From CAIXSC01 sp046349855 (GTDB lineage: Bacteria > Planctomycetota > Planctomycetia > Pirellulales > Pirellulaceae), in the NCBI GenBank assembly GCA_046349855.1, contig JAXMBM010000008.1, positions 97,177-161,176 of the forward strand: 64,000 bases of DNA, read 5' to 3'. How positions within the stretch are numbered: position 1 is the first letter of the stretch; each line of letters begins with the position of its first letter. Shown here in pieces: positions 18,239-26,880 of the stretch. Made by a program: the position numbers and the translations under genes. The notes under the pieces are model-generated. The model worked only from the letters and a program-made list of their open reading frames with translations, searched no databases and was not told the origin of the DNA.

Positions 18239-19617
18239 GTGACGCTGGGGCGGCCGCTGCCACCGCGCCGCCGCCAGCGATCGCCCGCCACTCGGTGGCT
18301 CCGCGCCGCCGGTACTGGCGAACCGGCACGCTCGCTCTCGTTCTGCTGCTGCTGCTCGGCGGTGCGTTCCGCCTTGGACTGGTGAGTGGCTGGCTGGCAC
18401 CGGTCAGTGTGGCGGGCGGCTCGATGGCCGAAACTCTATGCGGTGACCACTGGCAGGTGACCTGTCCCGCCTGCCGCTTCCCCTATCGCTGCGGCGCCGC
18501 GGAAGTGCCGCGGGACGAACAGGTGGTCTGTCCCAACTGCGGCCAGGGACATCCCTTGACCGCTGCGGCCACCTGGCACCCAGGTTCGCGCGTCACGATC
18601 GATCGCTGGCCCATCGTCGTGCGCGCTCCCCGCCAGACGCTCCACCGCGGCGACCTCGTGGCGTTCGAGCAGCCAGGTGAGCCGGGCCAACGGGCCATCA
18701 AGCGGCTGGTGGGGCTCCCCGAGGAACACCTCGAACTGCGCGACGGCGACGTGTGGGTCGACCAGCAACCGTGGCGCAAGTCTTGGGACGAGCTGCGCGC
18801 GGCGGCGATCGTCGTGCACGACGACCGCTTCCGGCCGGCCGGCGACGCGCCGAACGAATTTCGGTGGCGCTCGGCGACTCCCGAACACGGCTGGCGCGGT
18901 ACGGCAACGGGGTACGAATTCGATCCGGCACGAGCCACCGCCGAGGGACCGCATTGGCTGCACTTCGCTCCGCTCGCGACTCCGTCTGCCGGCGCCGTTG
19001 CGCAACTGGGGACGCCGCTGCGCGACCTCGATGCCTACAACCAGAACCTCTCTCGCACCCTCGTGCCAGTAACCGATCTCGCCCTGCGTTGCCGCCTGCG
19101 CCTCGGCCCGTCCGCCCACTGCCTCATCCAACTCGACAATGGCCGAGAGATCCTGCAGTGGCGCTGGACGGCGGATGAAACACTCGAGGTCTGGCAGCGA
19201 ACCGACGGTCAGGAACGCCGCCTGGCCTCCCTCCCCTGGCCGCGGCGCGGCACCGAGCCAACGCGGGACGACGAATGGGAATGGGGAGTGGGACAGTGTG
19301 ACCACCAGGTGCTGGTGGCGGTGAACGATCGCGAGCGGCTGCGACTCCCCCTGACGCTCGCCGAGTCGCGCTCGAGTCGAGCGGGCGGCTGGTCGATCGC
19401 AGCGGCCGGCGGCCCGGTCTGGCTGGGAGCGCCGCAACTGATCCGTGATCGGTACTATCTCCCGCCACGCCCACGCCATCCCTCCGCACCCAACGTCTGG
19501 CAACTCGGCCCGGATGAATGGTTTGTCTTGGGCGACAATCCACCACTGTCGGTCGACAGCCGCGATTGGCCTCCCGGAACACTCACGTCATCCCGTTGGA
19601 TCGGCCGAGTGCCGTGA
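18235..19617 (+). CDS. lepB: Signal peptidase I (S26) with inserted zinc ribbon
   Basis: A 460-residue inner-membrane protease that removes signal peptides. One membrane anchor (TLALVLLLLLGGAF, about residues 32-46) precedes the catalytic Ser63 in VAGGSMAETL. The general base is Lys156 in QRAIKRLVGLPEE. The conserved later box is WFVLGDNPPLSVDSRDWPPG. Two insertions make it longer than usual. Directly after the serine box is a CxxC...CxxC zinc ribbon (Cys77, Cys80, Cys99, Cys102). Between the Lys box and the GDN box is a roughly 240-residue beta-rich domain (RCRLRLGPSAHCLIQLDNG region) of unknown role. Translationally coupled to lepA. Confidence 0.92.
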   Translation: MSDAGAAAATAPPPAIARHSVAPRRRYWRTGTLALVLLLLLGGAFRLGLVSGWLAPVSVAGGSMAETLCGDHWQVTCPACRFPYRCGAAEVPRDEQVVCPNCGQGHPLTAAATWHPGSRVTIDRWPIVVRAPRQTLHRGDLVAFEQPGEPGQRAIKRLVGLPEEHLELRDGDVWVDQQPWRKSWDELRAAAIVVHDDRFRPAGDAPNEFRWRSATPEHGWRGTATGYEFDPARATAEGPHWLHFAPLATPSAGAVAQLGTPLRDLDAYNQNLSRTLVPVTDLALRCRLRLGPSAHCLIQLDNGREILQWRWTADETLEVWQRTDGQERRLASLPWPRRGTEPTRDDEWEWGVGQCDHQVLVAVNDRERLRLPLTLAESRSSRAGGWSIAAAGGPVWLGAPQLIRDRYYLPPRPRHPSAPNVWQLGPDEWFVLGDNPPLSVDSRDWPPGTLTSSRWIGRVP

Positions 19618-19713
19618 CGATCTCGGCTCGCCCGCGAAGATGTCGGTCATCGTCCACTTCACGAGTACTTCACCATTCATCGCAAGGAGGGGCCCGCACG
19701 GGTCTCAGAGGTC

Positions 19714-21168
19714 ATGCCGAGGCAAATGAGCGGGGGAAGAGTGGCCCGGTGCCGCCGTGGGTGGTTCCCGGTGATCGTCGGCTGGATGGCGCTGCTGACA
19801 GGGGCAGGGACCGCGCCGGTTCGAGCGGCCGGCGCGGCAGCGGACTCGGCGGCCAGCCGGCCTCCCAACCTGGTGATCATCTTCGCCGACGATCTCGGCT
19901 ACGGCGATCTGGGTTGCTACGGTCATCCCACGATTCGCACTCCGCATCTGGATCGGATGGCGGCGGAAGGGCTGCGGTTCACCGATTTCTATTCGGCCGC
20001 GGAGGTATGTACTCCCAGCCGCGCCGCACTGCTCACCGGCCGCTATCCGATTCGCAGCGGCATGTGCGAGACTCCGGGGGCTCGGCGCGTGCTGTTCCCC
20101 AACTCGCTCGGCGGGTTGCCTCCGGCAGAGATCACGCTGGCCGAAGCGCTGCGTGGCCGAGGCTACGCGACGGCGCACATCGGCAAGTGGCATCTGGGCA
20201 TTCACGCCGGCTCCCGACCGTTGGAGCAGGGCTTTGACCATTCGTTCGGACTTCCTTATTCCAACGACATGGATGCGCGACCCAACCTGCCGCGCGGTGC
20301 CGTCAGTTCGGACCAGCCGCCCGCCGACGGCTGGCTGGTACCGCTCCTCCGCAACGGCAAGGTGGTCGAGCAGCCGGCCGTCCAGGAGACACTGACGCGG
20401 CGCTATACCGACGAGGCGCTCGAGTTTATCCGGCAGCACGCCGAGCGCCCCTTCTTCATCTACCTCGCCCACTCCATGCCCCATGTGCCGTTGTTTGCGT
20501 CGGCCGAATTCCGGGGACGCAGTGCCCGCGGGCTGTATGGGGATGTGATTGAAGAACTGGATCACCAGGTGGGCCGCCTGCTGGCCGGCCTGCGCGACAG
20601 CGGACTGGCCGAACGGACTCTGGTGGTGTTCACCAGCGACAACGGCCCGTGGCTGACACAGAGCACTCAGGGAGGGAGCGCCGGCCTGTTGCGCGACGGC
20701 AAGGGGAGTACCTGGGAGGGTGGGATGCGCGTGCCTGCGATTGCCTGGCAGCCGGGGCACGTCAAACCGGGGGTGACCAGTCTTTGTGCCAGCACGCTCG
20801 ACCTGTTTCCCACCGCGCTGGCTCGCGCCCAGGCGCCGTTGCCCGAGGATCGTCCGATCGATGGCGTCGACTTGACACCGCTGCTGACCGAGCACCGTGA
20901 GCTCGCTCAGCGGCCGTTCTTCTATTATCGCGGGAGTCAGCTGTTTGCCTGCCGGATGGGATCGTGGAAGGCGCATTTCGCGACGCAGACCGGCTATGGT
21001 GAGCCGCAGCCGCAACGGCACGATCCGCCGCTGCTGTTTCAGCTGGCCCACGATCCGAGCGAACGGTTCAATGTGGCTGCCAGCCACCCTCAGGTGCTGG
21101 ACCAGATTCGCGCCGCGGTCCGAGCTCACCAGGAACGGCTGGTCCCCGGCGAACCGCAGCTCAAATGA
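19714..21168 (+). CDS. Type I sulfatase (arylsulfatase family), secreted
   Basis: A 484-residue sulfatase. The hydrophobic VIVGWMALLTGAGTAPVRAAG is the signal peptide. The formylglycine motif is CTPSRAALLTGR, with the modifiable Cys at residue 99. The metal site begins with FADDLGYGDLGCYG, followed by GKWHLG and TSDNGPW, all standard for the family. A formylglycine-generating enzyme elsewhere in the genome would be needed. The substrate is probably a sulfated polysaccharide, as is usual in marine or algal-associated planctomycetes. The true start may be the second ATG at 19726, which has GAGG four bases before it; a stronger AGGAGG at 19685-19690 is too distant for either. It is 96 bases after lepB. 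Confidence 0.93.
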   Translation: MPRQMSGGRVARCRRGWFPVIVGWMALLTGAGTAPVRAAGAAADSAASRPPNLVIIFADDLGYGDLGCYGHPTIRTPHLDRMAAEGLRFTDFYSAAEVCTPSRAALLTGRYPIRSGMCETPGARRVLFPNSLGGLPPAEITLAEALRGRGYATAHIGKWHLGIHAGSRPLEQGFDHSFGLPYSNDMDARPNLPRGAVSSDQPPADGWLVPLLRNGKVVEQPAVQETLTRRYTDEALEFIRQHAERPFFIYLAHSMPHVPLFASAEFRGRSARGLYGDVIEELDHQVGRLLAGLRDSGLAERTLVVFTSDNGPWLTQSTQGGSAGLLRDGKGSTWEGGMRVPAIAWQPGHVKPGVTSLCASTLDLFPTALARAQAPLPEDRPIDGVDLTPLLTEHRELAQRPFFYYRGSQLFACRMGSWKAHFATQTGYGEPQPQRHDPPLLFQLAHDPSERFNVAASHPQVLDQIRAAVRAHQERLVPGEPQLK

Positions 21169-21354
21169 CCGGTACGGGGAGGCGTGGGGACGACGCTCCG
21201 GCGGGCGGGGGCTACAGCCGAAAATAGCGATGGCCCGCCCCAGCCGCCGCGCCACTCGTTACACTCGGCAGGCACCGGCGGAGGGACGCAACCTGTGGAG
21301 TGGTGCGGCTGCCGGACGCGGGAGCGCAAGGGGCGGTATCTGGGGGGAGTGCAG

Positions 21355-22341
21355 TTGGCTGTGAAACGCATCCTGGTTACCGGCGGCGCCGGGTTCATTG
21401 GTTCGCATCTGACCGAGTCCCTGTTGGAACGCGGGCACACGGTCACCGTGGTGGACGACGAGTCGACCGGGAACTCGCGGAATCTGACGGCCGTGGCCGA
21501 TCATCCGCGACTGGCGCTGGTCCGCGGTTCGGTGGGGGACGAGGCGCTGATGCGGAACCTGGTCAACGACGTCGACGAGGTGTATCACCTGGCGGCGGCC
21601 GTGGGCGTGGCCCTCATCGCTCGCCAGCCGATCGAAACGATCGAGCGGAACATCTATCCGACCGAACTGTTGCTCGCCGAATTGCGTCGCCGGCGGGAGC
21701 GCGGCGACGACGTCAAATTCTTCCTGGCGAGTACCAGCGAGGTGTATGGCAAGAACCCCAAGCCGGTGTGGAACGAGGAGGACGACCTGGTCTTCGGCCC
21801 GACCACACGAGCTCGCTGGTCGTACGGTGCCTCGAAGGCGATCGACGAATTCCTGGCGCTGGCCTGCTGGCGGCAGTACCGTCTGCCGGTCGTCATCGGG
21901 CGATTCTTCAACGTGGTTGGACCGCGGCAGTCGGGAGCCTACGGCATGGTGTTGCCGCGGTTCGTCAACGCGGCCCTCTCCGGTCAGTCGCTCATCGTGC
22001 ACGACGACGGGCGACAGACTCGCTGCTTCGCTCATGTGCGCGACATCGTTTCGGCGGTTGTACGGTTGATGGACACGCCGAGCGCGTTTGGCCGCGTGTT
22101 CAATATCGGCAGCGATGAGCCGGTCTCGATTCTGGAACTCGCACAGCGGGTGATCCACATTGCGGGAAGCGCGTCGGAGATACAGTTCCAGACCTACGCC
22201 GCGGCCTACGACGAGGACTTCGAAGACATCCGGCGACGCGTTCCCGACCTGTCGCGTCTCCGCTCGACCATCGACTACCAGCGGCAGTACGACCTGGACC
22301 GCATCCTGCGGGAACTGATCGCTTGGCGCAGTCGCGGTTGA
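21355..22341 (+). CDS. NAD-dependent nucleotide-sugar epimerase/dehydratase (extended SDR)
   Basis: About 328 residues of an extended short-chain dehydrogenase. The Rossmann glycine motif GGAGFIGSHL starts the protein, D/E residues after VTVVDDES bind the ribose, STSEVYGK gives the active-site Ser/Thr, and SYGASKAIDEF gives the Tyr-x3-Lys pair. FFNVVGPRQ and GSDEPVSILELA match UDP-glucuronate decarboxylase/UDP-glucose epimerase relatives. The likely role is making a sugar nucleotide for cell-surface glycans. No good ATG exists; I chose TTG at 21355 because GGGGGGAG lies five bases before it. A GTG six bases later is equally possible. Confidence 0.85.
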   Translation: MAVKRILVTGGAGFIGSHLTESLLERGHTVTVVDDESTGNSRNLTAVADHPRLALVRGSVGDEALMRNLVNDVDEVYHLAAAVGVALIARQPIETIERNIYPTELLLAELRRRRERGDDVKFFLASTSEVYGKNPKPVWNEEDDLVFGPTTRARWSYGASKAIDEFLALACWRQYRLPVVIGRFFNVVGPRQSGAYGMVLPRFVNAALSGQSLIVHDDGRQTRCFAHVRDIVSAVVRLMDTPSAFGRVFNIGSDEPVSILELAQRVIHIAGSASEIQFQTYAAAYDEDFEDIRRRVPDLSRLRSTIDYQRQYDLDRILRELIAWRSRG

Positions 22342-22383
22342 CGAGCGCTCGCGTTGGTCGGGTGAACGTCCCGAGTGGCTCGG

Positions 22384-22508
22384 GTGCTCTGGCCACTCTT
22401 CGACTTCGGGTACGACAGACTTCCAGCCCGTCGTTGGGGCCGTAAGCAACGGACGGGAATTCCGTTGTGGGTCAGGCCAACCGCAGGCCCTGGCTGGGAC
22501 AGAGCACT
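22384..22508. repeat. 125-bp MITE-like dispersed repeat, copy A
   Basis: Intergenic element bounded by short inverted ends (GTGCTCTGGCC at the left, GGGACAGAGCAC at the right). The middle can form an imperfect hairpin, ACGACAGAC-TTCCA-GCCCGTCGT (22412-22434). The same structure, at the same length of 125 bp, recurs at 41895-42019, and its right end recurs at about 52326-52368. Copy A lies between two convergent genes, 24 bases beyond the stop of the hydrolase at 22532. Confidence 0.6.
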
Positions 22509-22531
22509 CGTGCAGGTGGCGAAAGCGACGG

Positions 22532-23608
22532 CTATTCGGCGGTCGAGAAGAACTGGCCGGTGCGGTGCAGGGCGGTGAAGACGTGGCGGGCCACGGAGTA
22601 ATGTCCGCCCGTGTACCAGACGAGTTCGGGCCGCCCGAACGATTCCCACAGCGCCTCGGTGCAGACCCGCGGGACCACCTCGTCGTCGCGGGCGTTGAGC
22701 ATCAGGATGCGGCGCCCGCGGACATTGGCACCGTAACGCGCCGGATCCACTTCACTCATCAACGTGATGAACTCGTCCCGCGATCGGCCTTCCGCCAGCC
22801 AGGTATCGCGGAGTTTGGCGAGCTCTTTGGATTCCCAGGCAATCCGCGGCAGATCGCCGCCGGCCAGCAGGAGGCAGATGTTCTGGATTCGCGGTTCCGC
22901 CGTGGCGGCCAGCGCGCCGGTGATCCCGCCCAGGCTGATCCCGAAGACTCCCAGCTGGCTGGCGTCGACGTTGGGTTGAGCGGCGAGCCAGGCGATGGCC
23001 TGGCGGATATCGAGCACGGCTTGAGTCAGTCCTTCGACCGTTTCCCGCGGATCCTGGGAGATCATGCGCCGCGTCGATTGCGGGTCACGGCGCGGACCAT
23101 AGTACGGCATCTTGAGAAACAGGGCCGCCACCCCGTGCTGCGCCAGGTTGTTGGCGAACAGGCGAGCCAGATCGAAGTCGCCTCCCAGGATGTGCAGCAC
23201 CACGACGGCCGGGACTTTGCCCTCCTTCCGCGGATAGAAGAATTCGCAGTGCACCGTGTTGTTCGCGGTGACAGTCGTCTGCACCGGGGAAGGAAAGCGG
23301 ACCTGGTCGATGGCGATCCGCTGAGAGACCTCGGGGAACGCCTCCCGCTCGTAATGGAATTCATGGGCGGGCAGGCGAAACCGCGCCGCCACCTGATCCT
23401 CGCCGCGGGACGGCACCTCATAGCGGACGGTTCCGGTGCGCCGAGCAGGCTGCGGCGACTCGATTTCCCGATCGGCCCCACCGGCCGGCTGGGTGGCCAG
23501 CAGGAGTGCCAGTGCCAGGGCCGCTGCCGCTCCGACCGCGGGGCGACGAAGGAACCGGGACGAGGCGACGTGGGAGGGGAGGTGGAGCGAGCATCGCGAG
23601 GGGTTCAT
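22532..23608 (-). CDS. Secreted alpha/beta hydrolase (acetylxylan-esterase-like)
   Basis: A 358-residue exported hydrolase. The signal peptide region is GAAAALALALLLATQPAGGA. The body has the order expected of the fold: VPAVVVLHILGGDFDLA (oxyanion region), MPYYGPRRDP, the nucleophile elbow GVFGISLGG (G-x-S-x-G), the acid in LNARDDEVVP and the catalytic His in WYTGGHYS. The long N-terminal region before the core and the MPYYGPRR block resemble acetylxylan or dienelactone-hydrolase relatives that remove ester groups from plant or algal polysaccharides; the substrate is inference. I chose the ATG at 23608, at the start of an Arg/Ser-rich n-region; the frame continues upstream into the tRNA-side region without a signal-like sequence. 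Confidence 0.85.
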   Translation of the reverse strand: MNPSRCSLHLPSHVASSRFLRRPAVGAAAALALALLLATQPAGGADREIESPQPARRTGTVRYEVPSRGEDQVAARFRLPAHEFHYEREAFPEVSQRIAIDQVRFPSPVQTTVTANNTVHCEFFYPRKEGKVPAVVVLHILGGDFDLARLFANNLAQHGVAALFLKMPYYGPRRDPQSTRRMISQDPRETVEGLTQAVLDIRQAIAWLAAQPNVDASQLGVFGISLGGITGALAATAEPRIQNICLLLAGGDLPRIAWESKELAKLRDTWLAEGRSRDEFITLMSEVDPARYGANVRGRRILMLNARDDEVVPRVCTEALWESFGRPELVWYTGGHYSVARHVFTALHRTGQFFSTAE

Positions 23609-23827
23609 ATCACGACCTGTGCGCAGCGACGAGCGGAGGAGGAGACGACGGGTCAGGAAACCACCAGACAAGCCACCATCCGACTGGAAACTCCCTGGCA
23701 GCAGCCCAGGGAACAGGAGAACGGAAAATGGCCGCCGCCGCAAGGTTGTCGAGCGGCTCGGGCGGGTCTCCGAGCCATTTTCCCCCCCTTGTTCGCCCCG
23801 CCGCGCGCGGTACGATACGACCACCTC

Positions 23828-23900
23828 GCCTCCTTAGCTCAACTGGCAGAGCATCTGACTCTTAATCAGAGGGTTGTTGGTTCGAGTCCAACAGGAGGCA
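23828..23900 (+). tRNA. tRNA-Lys (anticodon CUU)
   Basis: A complete cloverleaf of 73 bases without encoded CCA. The acceptor arm GCCTCCT pairs with AGGAGGC and the discriminator base is A. The D arm has AGCTCAACTGGCAGAGC. The anticodon stem TCTGA/TCAGA encloses the loop CTCTTAA with anticodon CTT. The T arm contains GGTTCGAGTCC. It is followed seven bases later by a strong terminator, so it is a single-gene transcript. Confidence 0.97.
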
Positions 23901-23906
23901 CTACTT

Positions 23907-23946
23907 AACCCGTTGTTTCGCAATGGTTTGCGACGACGGGTTTTTT
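23907..23946 (+). terminator. Rho-independent terminator of tRNA-Lys
   Basis: AACCCGTTGTTTCGCAA pairs imperfectly with TTTGCGACGACGGGTT around a three-base loop, and six T residues follow at 23941-23946. It is the best intrinsic terminator in the window and ends the tRNA transcript just before the accessory element. Confidence 0.9.
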
Positions 23947-24672
23947 CGTGCCGTTTCGGCAGGATGGCACGGCGCTACGCTCTGGAGAGATTTTGCACCG
24001 ACCCACCCCTCGCTTTCGGCGGCTTTATTGCCCGGCTTTAGCGGCTCGACTTCGTCCATCCCCTCGGCGCTGCTCGGCTTACCACCCCACCCCAAGAAGT
24101 CCGGTTTTAATCAGGGGGGTGAACTCGGGGAGAAATATCCACCCCACAGGAATGCCTAGGATCGCGTTGACCGCATCCGGGGCTATGAGTGGCTTGAACG
24201 GCCGGAACGCTCTACAGGTGTCCCTAACGGCTTAGGTGGGCTTTGGGGCTTTAAACCTGCTTCTCATCCGCGTCAGTGAGCCTCCTATTGCGTTTATCGC
24301 GGCCACCCCTATCCCCCGCTGTTTTTGGGACGCCTCGTCGTTTTTAATTCCGTGGATCACTTCCAGTAATACCTGGCGTGTCGCCTCGCTCGATGAGTCC
24401 AGATTCGAGCCAGCCCGCCCGCGCTCGTGCGCAAGCGTAGAGCCGCCGGAATTTCCTCCGTCGGCCGGCAGAGTGCCAGGGACCGGGCTTGGCGGGGCAA
24501 GAATCCGCGGCCTCGGTTGCCCGCTGCGATGCGTCAGAGCCCCGCACGGAACGCGGGACCGTCGGCGAGTGTTTCGAACTGCACAAGCTGGAGCGTCGAT
24601 CCTGGGCGATGCTCACGGCCTCGGTGAGAACGGCCGGGCAGATCGGCCACGAGTAGCAGGGGCGAGCGCGTG
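23947..24672. other. Junction between tRNA-Lys and the integrated element; no gene supported
   Basis: About 725 bp with mixed composition. The part from about 24100 to 24380 is noticeably poorer in G+C than its surroundings. Reading frames here (for example the plus frame from 24236) have no family resemblance or ribosome binding site, and I regard them as chance. I looked for a second copy of the tRNA 3' end here and at 31.5-32.2 kb, and found none. If an attachment site is present, it is not recognisable by eye. Confidence 0.5.
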
Positions 24673-24831
24673 TCAGACCGTGGCGTCGTCCGCCAGATCA
24701 GTGAACGCCGGTCGCCGGCCGTGGTCGGCCGCTTCGTCGCGGCAGCCGGGGAACGTCAGCAGCCACCCGATGACGACGATGCCGAGCAGTAGAAACAATC
24801 CGGCAAACTCACTAACGCCATCCTGACGCAT
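24673..24831 (-). CDS. Small single-pass membrane protein of the integrated element
   Basis: A 52-residue ORF starting at the ATG at 24831. It has one clear transmembrane helix (FAGLFLLLGIVVIGWLLTF, about residues 9-27), a short acidic/basic tail and no recognisable domain. It lies downstream of the other element genes on the same strand. The size, membrane helix and position suggest a phage-like accessory or holin-type small protein, but this is speculation. Confidence 0.4.
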   Translation of the reverse strand: MRQDGVSEFAGLFLLLGIVVIGWLLTFPGCRDEAADHGRRPAFTDLADDATV

Positions 24832-24902
24832 CGCGTTTTTCCCTGACCCAGATGTCGAGTGATGCCCTCCGCGCAATTCCGGGGCATCCTGTGCGGTCGT
24901 TT

Positions 24903-25113
24903 TCACGCCACCGCGTCGAGAATCGAGCCAAGAGCCGACTCTGGCACTTCCACCGATGCGAACAGCTCGCCACGGATGGCCAGCGTGACCCATCGACCGG
25001 CAGACCGCCCGCAGGTCGCCGGCGGTCACGATCTCCACCGCGACAATGCGTCCCTCCCTCGAAACGCCACGATCTCGGAACGCCACCAAGTCACCGATTC
25101 CGTACCGTCGCAT
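24903..25113 (-). pseudogene. Small element protein of unknown function, one frameshift
   Basis: The frame from the ATG at 25113 begins MRRYGIGDLVAFRDRG and runs to IVTAGDLRAV. It then continues one base out of frame as VTLAIRGELFASVEVPES, ending DAVA-stop at 24903. Joined, it would be about 70 residues with SH3-like alternating beta strands. The few bases upstream (25117-25240) contain another short broken ORF ending VVRVSLFRIEE. I do not recognise a family. Together with its neighbours it shows the island-wide pattern of single-base shifts between otherwise coherent protein segments. Confidence 0.4.
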
Positions 25114-25242
25114 GTCATTCCTCGATTCTGAAAAGTGAAACTCGAACGACGTCCACCGCGCGGGCAGGTCGCCCAGCGCGGGTACCGCCTCAGAAGACTC
25201 ACGCCTCGACGAAAGCCGTCCGCAGTGTGTCGATCTCCGATT

Positions 25243-25992
25243 TCACGCCTCAATTTCGGAATCGAGCTCAGCGCGGCGTGACGCTCGAGCCAGTCGCGCC
25301 GCACGATCGGCCACGGTTCGCGCGTCTGCCAGTCGGGTTTCGAGAACGTCCCTTTGCTTGCGCAGGCTAGTGCGTTCGTCCATTTTGTGTCGGGGCAACT
25401 CGGAAAGTTTACGAGTGACGTCCGCAAGTTCGGTTTCGAGTTTGACAACGATCTCGGCTGCGGCCGTCGCGTCGGGCGCGGATGCTGGCCGACGAAACTT
25501 GTTTGGGCGTCGCGCTGTCGGCATAGTTCAGTCAGGCGGATTCTCAGTTGCATGACGCGCTCGTCGGCGGAGAACAACTCGTTCAACGCGTTCGGCTTCG
25601 GACGCTTCCAATCGTTGCCGACGCAGTTCGTCCTGCTCGGCCGCCAACTTGGCCAGTTGTTCGTCGAACTGCTGTGCCGCTTTCGCCTTCTCGAACTCAG
25701 TCCCCGCAATCGTTTCCTCCAGCCGCCGGGAGGCTTCCAGGGTGTCCGGTTCGGTAGCGATGATGGCCCGTAATCGCCGCCGTTCTTTCGATCTCACGAC
25801 AGCCGATTGCAGGTCCTCAATGGACGCGTCGCAGCTCTCCAGCGTCGACCAGATTTCTCCCTCATCGGGCTCGGCACCGGCCGCAATCGCCTCCACCACC
25901 TCCTCGAACCCCCGTGCCACCGCTTCACGTTCTTCCTCGCGCCGGCCGCGCAGTCGGTCCCAGATTGTCAGTGTCGATTTCTGCTTTGCCAT
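25243..25992 (-). pseudogene. Coiled-coil protein of the element, frameshifted
   Basis: The ATG at 25992 opens a frame (AKQKSTLTIWDRLRGRREEE) of highly charged helical sequence to about 25570. The coiled coil continues in a second frame (LFSADERVMQLRIRLTELC) and then in a third (VVKLETELADVTRKLSELP) to a stop at 25243. The reconstructed protein of about 250 residues would be almost entirely alpha-helical coiled coil with Glu/Arg/Leu heptads. Such proteins occur in phages as scaffolds or tape-like accessory factors, but no specific function can be assigned. At least two single-base shifts interrupt it. Confidence 0.5.
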
Positions 25993-26074
25993 GTTCGCGG
26001 TTTCCTCTCGGCTGAATTGGTTTCCTCGACAGGTTTCAGCCGTGCGAACCTGGCGAGCGCTGAAGAATCAGACG

Positions 26075-26794
26075 TCAGACTTCCGTTCCATTCGCCGCGT
26101 CGTCGGTCGCCTCGAAAGCCGCCTCGAACCCTGTGGGCATCGGCGATGCCAGCACATCGGCAAACGGTTTTCTCTTCGAGAGCCTGCAGTTCGTCGCCGA
26201 GCACATCCAGGAACCATCGATCGCTCGGCAGACCGTATGCCGTGCCGCCGATCGACACGTGGTAGCCCTCTCCCCGCGCTCGCCATGTCAGATGGGTGAG
26301 CGTTCGGAAGAACCTCGCGTTGTGCCAGTGCCGATTCTCTTCGGGGGTGATGGATCTCGGCTGAGCCCACGCCCGATCTTGCTTCGCGAACCTCTCGGCG
26401 GCACCTGTTGAAACACGTCTAGCGGGACCGGGGCGGGGCGCGGCAAGCTTATCCAGTGGGCCAGCTCATGAAACACGGTGCCGAGCCATCCCGCATCATC
26501 CCTGGCCCGTGGCGGGTACACGACAGCGGCGAACCCGCCGGGGAAGTCCGCGCCAACCTCGAACTGCAACAGATGGTGGACATGCCCGCGCACCCCACCG
26601 CCAACGGTCGACAGTCGCAGCCGTTCTGGCAGATGGTCGCCATCTATCATCACGGCGAACCCGTGCCCATCGAGCTCGGGAGAGACGGCGCGCGCGATGC
26701 GCTCAGCCAAACCGGCCGCATATCGCCAGTGTGCTCGGTCGTCGCGCGTCCAGCCGACGGGCGACTTTGGATCAAAAATGTACGTCTCGCCCAT
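26075..26794 (-). pseudogene. Predicted HExxH zinc metallopeptidase of the element, frameshifted
   Basis: The frame from the ATG at 26794 begins MGETYIFDPKSPVGW and includes the zincin motif FHELAHWI at about residue 113. It then shifts after LPLDVFQQVPP-type sequence. The continuation is readable in other frames (HVSIGGTAYGLPSDRWF, LGDELQALEEKTV, LASPMPTGFEAAFEA) to a stop at 26075, giving about 240 residues when joined. HELAH is the metal-binding, catalytic signature of zincins. In phage-like elements such proteins are usually ImmA- or SprT-like, but I see no sequence that settles which. A short ORF at 26772-26888 lies between it and dnaB. Confidence 0.5.
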
Positions 26795-26880
26795 CACGTC
26801 GCCACCTCCATGTCAACCACCTCATCCTCGCCCCGCCGCCATCGTTCGCAGCTCGCGCCAGCGTCGCCTCGTGGTAGTAA

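Noticed and set aside
24236..24826. A plus-strand 196-codon frame after the tRNA.
   Set aside because: It has no ribosome binding site and no homology pattern. It overlaps the minus-strand small membrane gene, and its composition changes half way along it.
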